Positions 15,469 through 22,174 of a DNA stretch of 33,238 nucleotides are shown here, in pieces. The position numbers and the translations under genes are program-made. The stretch comes from CAZGMJ01 sp964526785 (GTDB lineage: Bacteria; Planctomycetota; Phycisphaerae; Sedimentisphaerales; Anaerobacaceae). The notes below the pieces were generated by a model. That model had not been told where the DNA came from. It saw nothing but the letters and a program-made list of their open reading frames with translations, and made no database searches. The DNA lies in assembly GCA_964526785.1 (NCBI GenBank), contig CAZGMJ010000053.1:1-33238 (forward strand), in the 5' to 3' direction. The number at the start of each line of letters is the position of its first letter. Positions within the stretch are counted from its first letter, which is position 1.

Positions 15469-16104
15469 TTAGCTTCTCTTGCGACGGATCAGCGCCAGTC
15501 CACCAAGACCGAGCAACGCAATCGTCGCGGGCTCCGGAACGGCAGCAATGCCGTAGTTGTTCCGGCCACCGGCGTTGGTCGCATCGTTCTGTGCGAACAG
15601 ACTGATGGTCCCCGCAGCAAAGTCATTGCTGAACACCGAGGAATACTGATCAATGTCGCCGTCTCCGCTTTCGTCGATGCCGACGTTGAGGTCGGTATCG
15701 GCAAAGCCCATGTCCGTTACCCATGTCATCCCGGCTGCAACCAGATCGGGAACGAGATCGAGGCCGCCATCCGAATCGCCATGACCCAGACGATTATCCA
15801 GAATCAGGTACATGGTGGCACCTGACGAGAGAGTGACGTCGTACTGCAGATTCGGATTGTCCTTATCATCGTTCGCAACCTTGATATAGTCGGCGCCCAG
15901 GAGACCGGCGGGCAGTTCTTCGTACTCATGGGTCCTGTCGACAAACGTCAGCGACCCGTTCTGAAGATCCGCCGCGATTTCCACGGGGGTATCACCGCTA
16001 TTGCCATCGGGATTCAATCGCTCAACACCTGTAATCAGAGCAGCATGGGTCATACCGGCAAACAGGCCGAGCACCAGAAGTACAAACAGTGCTTTCTTAC
16101 CCAT
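15469..16104 (-). CDS. Small PEP-CTERM protein, third gene of operon
   Basis: 211 residues. The signal peptide (KKALFVLLVLGLFAGMTHAALITGV) is nearly identical, in protein and DNA, to that of the gene before it. The mature part (about 25-180) is acidic and beta-rich, with several Asp/Gly-rich turns (GHGDSDGGLDLVPD, DESGDGDIDQYS) that could bind calcium. The PEP-CTERM tag is VPEPATIALLGLGGLALIRRKRS. Translation begins 2 bases after the stop of the preceding gene, and its AAAGGAG ribosome site is made of that gene's last codons. The mature domain is not a recognised family; it looks like a diverged relative of the 16107-16766 protein (shared DRTHEYEELPAGLLGADYI versus DRTYPWANTPAELVGAEYV). Confidence 0.85.
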   Translation of the reverse strand: MGKKALFVLLVLGLFAGMTHAALITGVERLNPDGNSGDTPVEIAADLQNGSLTFVDRTHEYEELPAGLLGADYIKVANDDKDNPNLQYDVTLSSGATMYLILDNRLGHGDSDGGLDLVPDLVAAGMTWVTDMGFADTDLNVGIDESGDGDIDQYSSVFSNDFAAGTISLFAQNDATNAGGRNNYGIAAVPEPATIALLGLGGLALIRRKRS

Positions 16105-16179
16105 GTTTACGCTCCTTTCCTTCTGCGAATCAGCGCCAGTCCACCAAGACCGAGCAACGCAATCGTCGCGGGCTCGGGT
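16025..16179. repeat. 155-base tag/ribosome-site/signal-peptide repeat, unit 1
   Basis: Covers the PEP-CTERM tag of the second operon gene, the intergenic ribosome site and the signal peptide of the third gene. It aligns without gaps to 16687-16841, with about 18 mismatches by my manual count. The two units bracket one complete cassette as direct repeats. Confidence 0.75.
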
Positions 16180-16766
16180 ACCGCACCGACGGTGTAGAAG
16201 TTCTTGCCGGACGGCATGGCACCAAATGTGTAGGTCCCAGCCGGCAGCTCAGCGGAGAAGACGCTCATCGCACGGTCGCGAGTGCCATCTTCTCTTTCGC
16301 GAATGAACAGATCCAGTCCGGTATCGCTAAAGGTACCGGCAGGCACGGACAATGCAATGTAATCGGCCGCTTCCTGGAGAGATGAGACAGCATCCCACCC
16401 GTCTTCTGAACCTGGCAGAGGCAGACGATCATCAATCGTGACGGCCAGCACCGCGCCGGTGCTAAGCGTAACGTCGTACGTCACGTCGTTTTCGCTACTG
16501 CCCTTGTCCGTGTTGAACGTCAGGACGTATTCGGCTCCAACCAGTTCAGCAGGCGTATTGGCCCACGGATAGGTGCGGTCCATAAAGACATACTCACCAT
16601 CCGCCAGGGTGCCTACCTGAGGGGTCGTTTCGCCATCAAACGCACCCACCCAATCACGGTCGCCTGATTGTCCGTTCGAGCGTACGACACCGGTTATCAG
16701 AGCGGCATGGGTCATACCGGCAAACAGGCCGAGCACCAGAAGTACGAACAGTACTTTCCTACCCAT
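16107..16766 (-). CDS. Small PEP-CTERM protein, second gene of operon
   Basis: 219 residues. Signal peptide RKVLFVLLVLGLFAGMTHA, then a mature part of about 160 residues with VGAFDGETTPQVGTLADGEYVFMDRTYPW, VTYDVTLSTGAVLAVTIDDRLP and AMSVFSAELPAGTYTFGA, and a PEP-CTERM tag VPEPATIALLGLGGLALIRRRKGA. The mature part reads as a single beta-sandwich with an acidic surface; no family is recognised. It is a paralogue of the third gene, with strong conservation at both ends and divergence in the middle. The start codon is 2 bases after the stop of the first gene. The last codons (AGG AAA GGA GCG TAA) form the ribosome site for the third gene. Confidence 0.85.
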   Translation of the reverse strand: MGRKVLFVLLVLGLFAGMTHAALITGVVRSNGQSGDRDWVGAFDGETTPQVGTLADGEYVFMDRTYPWANTPAELVGAEYVLTFNTDKGSSENDVTYDVTLSTGAVLAVTIDDRLPLPGSEDGWDAVSSLQEAADYIALSVPAGTFSDTGLDLFIREREDGTRDRAMSVFSAELPAGTYTFGAMPSGKNFYTVGAVPEPATIALLGLGGLALIRRRKGA

Positions 16767-16841
16767 GTTTATGCTCCTTTCCGACGCCGAATCAGCGCCA
16801 ATCCACCAAGACCCAGCAGAGCGATCGTGGCCGGCTCGGGA
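16687..16841. repeat. 155-base tag/ribosome-site/signal-peptide repeat, unit 2
   Basis: Covers the PEP-CTERM tag of the first operon gene, the ribosome site and the signal peptide of the second gene. Gap-free counterpart of 16025-16179. Recombination between the two would delete or duplicate the second gene cleanly in frame. Confidence 0.75.
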
Positions 16842-18163
16842 ACGAATACCGGCGAACCACCGTTGGCTACGTCGCCGAGCAGGATGCGGGTGCCGTCTGC
16901 CAGAACCTCATGCAGTTCCAGAGCAGCGCCGCCGCCGCCTTCCAGCGAGCGAGCGCGGAGGCTGTACCAGCCGTCGGCTTCGACGGTGAACAGGAAGTCC
17001 ACATTCGAGGTGCCTTTCCACTCGGGGGCTCTTCCAACTTCGACGCCGCCGATCTCGATGATCGTGCCGTCGTCGCTGTTGGCGCCTATGATGTGGGCGC
17101 CCGCGGTCAGGAAGATGCATGCATCGACCTGCGTGGCGAAGTTGTTGTCGTCATCGCCGGCTGCCGGATCGGCCGTGGGAGACTCGAACGGGTCGATGCC
17201 CGGATAACTCTCGTCGGCGTAACCGTTTTCTTCGCTGAACGCACCGCGTCCGCCGGTGTCATGCAGGTTCACGAACTCGCTGATGCGCGTGCCTTCGGAA
17301 CCGGGGACAGCCGGAAGACCGTTGAGCATACCGGTATCCAGGAATTCGTTCATCGCGTCATAACCCCAACCTTCGGAAACGAGCGGGGCGCCTGAGCGAA
17401 TCTTGAATCCCGGGATTTCGCTGCACTGCTCGGCCAGAGCCGTATCGGCACCGACACTTGTCAGTTCGGCGACCAGTGCCGGACTCGAGCTGTACTGGAC
17501 GTCGTAGGCCTTGACCTGAGCGGCCCAGTTGTTGTCGTGCGACGTCAGAGCAACGCCTGCGCCGATCTGATCGGGCAGATTCGTGGGCATTTGAATGCCC
17601 ATGGATTCCCAACCTGAGCCGTAGTCCACCAGACCTTCGATGAGCGTCAAGTCACCCAGGCTCACTCTCTGAATACCGAGCTTCTGCCAGCCGGCTTCAT
17701 AGCGATCCAGGAAACCCGAGCTTCCGGCGCCTTCGCTGGTGCGGCCCTGGAAGAACACGCCGTCAAACAGCGTTCCGCCACCCTTACGGGTAACCGTCTG
17801 GTACGTGACGGCGGGGCCGCCACCTTCCAGATCGCGGAGCATGACACCGGTCTTGGTCCACTGGTTGTTGCCCACGACAAAGTCGAAGCTCGCCGAGACG
17901 CGGACGTCTCCAGTGAGTTCTCTGTAGGCGAAGTGGAAGTTGTCCGCCGTGCCCCAGATGTCGTTGCCACCACCGGTCAAGAGGTACTCTTCGGTCAGCG
18001 TGTCGAGGCCATTGAGCGTTCTAGAGCCGCTGATGACCGTCGAGCCGATGGCCTTCGGCGTGCCGATGTCCATCGCGTTGTCAAACACGCCGACGGCATC
18101 AGCAAAAACCGGAGTCCCCATTACCAGCAAGGCGGCTGATAATGCTAACAATCGTTTAAACAT
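16769..18163 (-). CDS. DUF1349-like/PA14-like PEP-CTERM surface protein, copy B
   Basis: 464 residues, first gene of a three-gene operon. Start at 18163 with a GAGGAGGA site. Architecture equals copy A (13344-14723): signal peptide, laminin-G-like/DUF1349-type domain, linker, PA14-like domain, PEP-CTERM tag. The proteins are nearly identical through most of their length. The exception is about residues 120-165, where copy B has KGGGTLFDGVFFQGRTSEG and copy A has an unrelated RRDRDLVAFQRRASQG stretch. That variable loop in the first domain is the likely site of functional difference. The tag ends RRRKGA rather than RRRRS; the extra codons supply the ribosome site of the next gene. A 258-base segment in the linker is identical in DNA to copy A. 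Confidence 0.88.
   Translation of the reverse strand: MFKRLLALSAALLVMGTPVFADAVGVFDNAMDIGTPKAIGSTVISGSRTLNGLDTLTEEYLLTGGGNDIWGTADNFHFAYRELTGDVRVSASFDFVVGNNQWTKTGVMLRDLEGGGPAVTYQTVTRKGGGTLFDGVFFQGRTSEGAGSSGFLDRYEAGWQKLGIQRVSLGDLTLIEGLVDYGSGWESMGIQMPTNLPDQIGAGVALTSHDNNWAAQVKAYDVQYSSSPALVAELTSVGADTALAEQCSEIPGFKIRSGAPLVSEGWGYDAMNEFLDTGMLNGLPAVPGSEGTRISEFVNLHDTGGRGAFSEENGYADESYPGIDPFESPTADPAAGDDDNNFATQVDACIFLTAGAHIIGANSDDGTIIEIGGVEVGRAPEWKGTSNVDFLFTVEADGWYSLRARSLEGGGGAALELHEVLADGTRILLGDVANGGSPVFVPEPATIALLGLGGLALIRRRKGA
17220..17477. repeat. 258-base perfect repeat, copy in PEP-CTERM B
   Basis: Partner of 13792-14049, same orientation. It encodes the linker and the start of the PA14-like half of the protein. 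Confidence 0.8.
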
Positions 18164-18501
18164 AATACTCCTCCTCGATACAACTACAAGGATTCATTGC
18201 TTCAGCAACGAGCCAAAGCAACACGGCGTTGTCCCGTTGGCAACGCGCGCTCCTCGCGCCTAGCCAATCCTGAACAACATTCAACAAAACACAAAGAATC
18301 TTCACCAAACCCTGTGCTTGCTCACGATTGGTATGCAACGAACCGATCCACCTGTCCGCATAAGATCAGTGCGCGTAGGGAAATGGAGCTTCCGCAGGTG
18401 TGATACTCATCCAGCTTCGCCACCTTCCTCATTCTTCTCACCAACCTCACTTGGGAGCGGGTGAACCAAGGTTCACGCCACCAGAACTAACCAGTCTTTG
18501 C
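18164..18501 (-). promoter_or_regulatory. Long conserved 5' leader of PEP-CTERM copy B operon
   Basis: About 338 bases from predicted +1 to ATG, matching the copy A leader in length and in two conserved blocks (about 18164-18330 and about 18435-18501). The middle has diverged. The GCGCG-AGGAG-CGCGC hairpin is kept. Confidence 0.5.
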
Positions 18502-18507
18502 TCCCCA

Positions 18508-18537
18508 TTTATACCAAAACGCCCATGTTCACGTCAA
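18508..18537 (-). promoter_or_regulatory. Strong promoter of the three-gene PEP-CTERM operon
   Basis: On the minus strand TTGACG (18532-18537) and TATAAA (18508-18513) are 18 bases apart, aligned with the copy A promoter. Confidence 0.7.
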
Positions 18538-18673
18538 GAAAATAATCTTAACGAAAACTCATGTGCGCAGGTCCTGCGACAAGAAAGCCGTAAATACTTT
18601 ATTAAAAAGCATTTATATCGAAAGTGATGTTGGCGAAATATGAAAAAAAATGTTCTTGCGCGGCATAAGTTTC

Positions 18674-18698
18674 GGGCCACAACGAAAGGTTGTGGCCC
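18674..18698. terminator. Strong hairpin between rpsA and PEP-CTERM operon
   Basis: GGGCCACAAC (18674-18683) pairs with GTTGTGGCCC (18689-18698), a 10-base perfect stem with a 5-base loop. The plus-strand side is followed by AAAAATTTT; the minus-strand side lacks an immediate T-run, although eight Ts occur about 25 bases on. It could end rpsA transcription or protect the 3' end. Confidence 0.45.
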
Positions 18699-18743
18699 AA
18701 AAATTTTAATTCTGCGCTAAAAACCGGCTGAGAGACGCACGAT

Positions 18744-18775
18744 GTGGCCCATTGAGGAAAACCTCATCGAGCCAC
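18744..18775 (-). terminator. Hairpin just after rpsA
   Basis: On the minus strand GTGGC...GAGG-TTTT-CCTC...GCCAC forms a stem of about 14 pairs with one mismatch and two wobbles, starting 31 bases after the rpsA stop. TTTTT occurs about 20 bases beyond. With 18674-18698 it makes a double-hairpin 3' end. Confidence 0.4.
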
Positions 18776-18806
18776 ACGGCGATTTTCGATAGACTTCACC
18801 GCCTCA

Positions 18807-20840
18807 TCATTGCTCTTTCGGCTTCTCCGGCTCGTCATCCTGATCGCCAGTCTCGGTCTCGGGGGCCTCTGCTTGAGGTTTTTCCTGCTCGTCGGACCCT
18901 TCGGCCTGTGCAGCTTCACCTTCCGGCTGCGGGGCAGGCTCAGCTTCATTGGGCTTTTCCTGGTCTTCATCCTCCGCCTTGTCCTGGGGGGCTTCTTCGG
19001 CCGGTTCTTTCTCCGCTGTTTCCGGCGCGGTCTGTTCGGGTTTCTCGTCGGCCTGTTTTGGTTCTTCAGTGGTGGCCGGCTCGGGCTGCGGCTGAGGCTC
19101 GCGACCGGTCAGGCGATTGGCTTCGGCATCGGTGAGCACGTGCTGGATACCCGTCGGCTGCGGCCGCTTGACCGGTTCTTCGGCGCGATCTTCAGCCGCC
19201 CACTGCACGCGACGCAGGCTCAGGCCGATCTTGCGGGATTCCGCATCGACTTTCAGGATCTTGACTTCCAGCTCATCGTCAACGTTCACCACGTCCTGCG
19301 GCTTGTCGATCTTATGATCGGCAAGTTCCGAGATATGCAACAAGCCTTCCAGATCAGGCTCCAACTCGACAAAAGCGCCGAAATTCGTGATCTTGGCGAC
19401 CTTGCCCTTGATGATGTGCCCGGGGATGTACTTTTCGGGAATGGCCCTGATCCACGGATCTTCGGTCATCTGCTTGAGACCGAGCGAGATGCGGTGCTTG
19501 TCCTCGTCCACATCGAGCACGATACACTTGATTTCCTGGCCCTTCTGCAATGCTTCGCTCGGATGCCCGTACTTGCGCGTCCAACTGAGGTCGGATATGT
19601 GAATCATTCCATCGATGCCGGGCTCGATCTCCACAAAGGCGCCGAAGTTCGTGATGCTTCTGACTCGTGCCTCGATAATCGCGCCAACGGGGTATTTCTG
19701 CGCGGCAACCGACCAGGGGTTGGTTTCGGTCTGTTTGAGACCGAGTGAGATTTCCTGCTTTTCCTTGTTGACGCTCAGGACAACGACTTCGATTTCGTCT
19801 CCGAGGTTCACCATTTCGCTCGGGTGCGCCAGCCGTCGCGTCCAGCTCATCTCGCTGATGTGCACCAGGCCTTCGATGCCGTCTTCGAGGCGGACAAACA
19901 CGCCGTAGTTCATGACGTTGACGACTTTGCCCTGTACGCGTGAGCCGACGGGGTATCTTTCCTCGACATCCTCCCACGGGCTCGGCGTCTTCTGCTTGAG
20001 GCCAAGGGATATCTTCTCGCTTTCCTTGTCGACGCCGATGACCATGACTTCGATATCCTGATCGAGGTCAACCACCTCGGAGGGATGCGAAATGCGGCCC
20101 CAACTGAGATCGGAGATGTGCAACAGACCGTCCAGCCCGCCGAGATCGACGAAGACGCCGAAGTCCGCGATATTCTTGACCACGCCTTTGCGTATCTGTC
20201 CGACTTCGATCTCTTCGAGTATCTTCTCTTTGCTGGCCCGGCGTTCTTCCTCGATGAGTTTACGCCTGGAGATAACGATATTGTGCCCTTCCTCGTCGAT
20301 CTTGAGGATTTTGCACTCGACTTCCTTGCCGATGAAACGGCTGATATCGCCGGGTTTGCGAATATCGACCTGCGAGGCCGGCAGAAACACCGGAACGCCA
20401 ATATCGACCAGCAATCCGCCCTTGATGCGGCGAATTACGCGGCCGGTAACCACGTCGCCTTCTTCTTTTGTTGAGAGGATGTGCTCCCAACCGCGGATGT
20501 AGTCGGCTTTGCGCTTGCTGAGCAGAATCATGCCGCCTTCGGAATCCGTATCTTCCAGAAGCACCTCGATGTCCTTGCCCATTTCAATCTCGTCGGGGCT
20601 GTCGAACTCACTGACATCGACAACGCCTTCGCTCTTGAGGCCCACCTCCACGATGACGTCGTTTCCGATCTGCCCGGCGATGTGTCCTGTCAGGATGCTG
20701 CCCGGCTGACGGGAGTCCACCTTCTTCTGAAGCACGTTCTCGAGGAATTTGTTTTCCTCTTCACCGAACAACTCACTTACCTGCTCATTCAGCTTTTCGT
20801 TGGTCAGGCCCAACTTGCGTACGATGTTTCTATCAACCAT
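18807..20840 (-). CDS. rpsA: 30S ribosomal protein S1 with acidic C-terminal tail
   Basis: 677 residues. S1 helps the 30S subunit capture and unfold mRNA. Six S1 RNA-binding repeats are visible at about 46-110, 126-194, 212-283, 297-369, 384-456 and 471-543; repeats 3-6 have the full pattern (NFGAFVEIEPGIDGMIHISDLSW and ISLGLKQ). Repeats 1 and 2 are degenerate (GQIGNDVIVEVG, IKGGLLVDIGVPVFLPASQVD), as expected for the ribosome-docking half. After residue 550 comes a tail of about 125 residues made largely of Glu, Pro, Gln and Ala (PQPQPEPATTEEPKQ), predicted to be disordered. E. coli S1 has 557 residues and no such tail. The start has only a weak GGGA site after a leader of roughly 160 bases, which is compatible with autoregulation of the kind known for enterobacterial rpsA. 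Confidence 0.93.
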   Translation of the reverse strand: MVDRNIVRKLGLTNEKLNEQVSELFGEEENKFLENVLQKKVDSRQPGSILTGHIAGQIGNDVIVEVGLKSEGVVDVSEFDSPDEIEMGKDIEVLLEDTDSEGGMILLSKRKADYIRGWEHILSTKEEGDVVTGRVIRRIKGGLLVDIGVPVFLPASQVDIRKPGDISRFIGKEVECKILKIDEEGHNIVISRRKLIEEERRASKEKILEEIEVGQIRKGVVKNIADFGVFVDLGGLDGLLHISDLSWGRISHPSEVVDLDQDIEVMVIGVDKESEKISLGLKQKTPSPWEDVEERYPVGSRVQGKVVNVMNYGVFVRLEDGIEGLVHISEMSWTRRLAHPSEMVNLGDEIEVVVLSVNKEKQEISLGLKQTETNPWSVAAQKYPVGAIIEARVRSITNFGAFVEIEPGIDGMIHISDLSWTRKYGHPSEALQKGQEIKCIVLDVDEDKHRISLGLKQMTEDPWIRAIPEKYIPGHIIKGKVAKITNFGAFVELEPDLEGLLHISELADHKIDKPQDVVNVDDELEVKILKVDAESRKIGLSLRRVQWAAEDRAEEPVKRPQPTGIQHVLTDAEANRLTGREPQPQPEPATTEEPKQADEKPEQTAPETAEKEPAEEAPQDKAEDEDQEKPNEAEPAPQPEGEAAQAEGSDEQEKPQAEAPETETGDQDDEPEKPKEQ

Positions 20841-20873
20841 AAATCAATCCCGTTGTGGAGTCTGCTTTTCTCG

Positions 20874-20905
20874 ACCTGATTCGCCCCACACTCACGCCAT
20901 CAGGT
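20874..20905 (-). promoter_or_regulatory. Hairpin in the rpsA leader
   Basis: ACCTGAT (20874-20880) and ATCAGGT (20899-20905) form a 7-base stem with an 18-base loop, about 35 bases before the start codon. In E. coli S1 represses its own mRNA through leader hairpins; a similar role here is inference. Confidence 0.35.
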
Positions 20906-21002
20906 CCGGCGCACAACCGCGCAATCGTTTTCAAAAACATTTCAAAGCACCTGCCCACGCAGCAGATGCAGACAATCTGCCCATTATCACATAAGGCTGT
21001 TT

Positions 21003-21030
21003 ATCTTACAGCAAAATCAAGCCCTTTCAA
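21003..21030 (-). promoter_or_regulatory. Candidate rpsA promoter
   Basis: On the minus strand TTGAAA (21025-21030) and TAAGAT (21003-21008) are 16 bases apart. Predicted +1 is near 20997. Confidence 0.4.
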
Positions 21031-21227
21031 GCGTATATTTCGCATTTTGCGTCGAAAAAGACACCGATGTTACGCTTACCGAGGAAGACGGGGGGCTCGA
21101 AGCACACTGGGCCGGCAGCGGACTACGCCGCGGATGGGAGGGTGTCGCTTGCGATTCTGCGGGACGCAGCGGTAATCGGGAGGAAGGTTTGGACCGGTGG
21201 GGTCCCTTTGGGCAGGACGGATAACGG

Positions 21228-22079
21228 TCAACTCGACTCGTCCCAACCTCTGAGCCTGTCGACAAATTCACGAATGATGCGATCGGGAGTGGAAGCACCT
21301 GCGGTCACACCGGCGGTCTGCTTTCCCACAAGCACTTCCTGCGAAAGCTGGCTCCAGTTCTCCAGATGGTACGTCTCGCTGTTATACGCCTTGCACAGCT
21401 CGGCCAGCTTGCGCGTGTTGGCGCTCTGGAGTCCGCCAAGCACAAACATCACATCCACGCGCTTACACAACTGGACGGCCGATTCCTGGCGTTTCATGGA
21501 CTCTTTGCAGAGTGTGTTGATCACTTTGAGTTCGCCGAATCCGTGTCTGCCGATGGCTCCGAGCATGACTGCCAGTCGGTCCAGGCTCTGCGTAGTCTGG
21601 CATACCACGCCAAGTTTGCCGTCGGCCGGCAGGCCCTGAAGGCTCGCTTCGTCGGCCACAACAATCACATCTTTGACGCATCCGACGACCGCCTGCACTT
21701 CCGGATGGTCCTTGTCGCCGATGACCACCACCTTGTAGCCCTCGCGTTCGAGTTCCTGCGCTATTTGCTGAACGCGTTTGACCAGCACGCATGTGGCGTC
21801 GACAATGTTGAGTCCTTTTCCCCGCAACTCCGCCACTTGCTGAGGAGCGGCTCCGTGCGAGCGGATGATGACGGTCCCCTCATCTATCTCGCCGGCGTCG
21901 TCGACGGTTTGCAGGCCCGCTTCCGCAAGACGGCGAACTTCGTCGCTGTTGTGGATGATCGGCCCCAGGCTGTGTACGCGGCCGCCGTCCTGCTCCTCTG
22001 CAAGCGTTTCTCCCGCAAGGCGAATGGCGCTTCGCACTCCATGACAGAAGCCACATTTCTCTGCGACATATACTTCCAT
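21228..22079 (-). CDS. ispH: 4-hydroxy-3-methylbut-2-enyl diphosphate reductase
   Basis: 283 residues; the last MEP-pathway enzyme, reducing HMBPP to IPP and DMAPP with an iron-sulfur cluster. The start at 22079 (MEVYVAEKCGFCHGVRSA) is the conserved family N-terminus; upstream in-frame sequence is not family-like. All three cluster cysteines are present at Cys12, Cys97 (VDATCVLV) and Cys191 (INTLCKES). The substrate-binding motifs are also present: LGPIIHN, IIRSHGA, GDKDHPEV, VCQTTQS and GGLQSANTRKL, and the C-terminus has AGASTPDRIIREF. The usual SSN is replaced by QSAN, a common variation. No strong ribosome site is seen. It lies 95 bases after the DUF1080 gene in the same direction and may share its transcript. 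Confidence 0.95.
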   Translation of the reverse strand: MEVYVAEKCGFCHGVRSAIRLAGETLAEEQDGGRVHSLGPIIHNSDEVRRLAEAGLQTVDDAGEIDEGTVIIRSHGAAPQQVAELRGKGLNIVDATCVLVKRVQQIAQELEREGYKVVVIGDKDHPEVQAVVGCVKDVIVVADEASLQGLPADGKLGVVCQTTQSLDRLAVMLGAIGRHGFGELKVINTLCKESMKRQESAVQLCKRVDVMFVLGGLQSANTRKLAELCKAYNSETYHLENWSQLSQEVLVGKQTAGVTAGASTPDRIIREFVDRLRGWDESS

Positions 22080-22174
22080 GATGCTGCTCGTTTCAATTGT
22101 CCGCTTCGCCCGGCTATTCTGTCGAGGCGTCGAGATTATGAGGATTGTGATGCCGGGGCACTGCCTGACCAAGG

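Larger units (their letters stand above)
20841..21227 (-). other. rpsA leader and spacer to ispH
   Basis: Contains the rpsA promoter candidate (21003-21030) and leader hairpin (20874-20905). The GC-rich part at 21061-21227 has no convincing gene; open frames on both strands lack starts and ribosome sites. No clear ispH terminator was seen. Confidence 0.5.

Noticed and set aside
13278..18540. Possible insertion sequence or integron because of repeated blocks
   Set aside because: No transposase, integrase, attC-like site or terminal inverted repeats; the repeats coincide with coding tags and signal peptides, so homologous recombination is the simpler explanation.
18810..19748. Plus-strand frame with a hydrophobic start opposite rpsA
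   Set aside because: The apparent membrane-like residues come from reversing the Glu/Pro-rich tail codons of S1.
21061..21227. Open reading frame ending in GWEGVACDSAGRSG-type sequence between rpsA and ispH
   Set aside because: No start codon, no ribosome site and no similarity to a known family; probably chance in GC-rich DNA.
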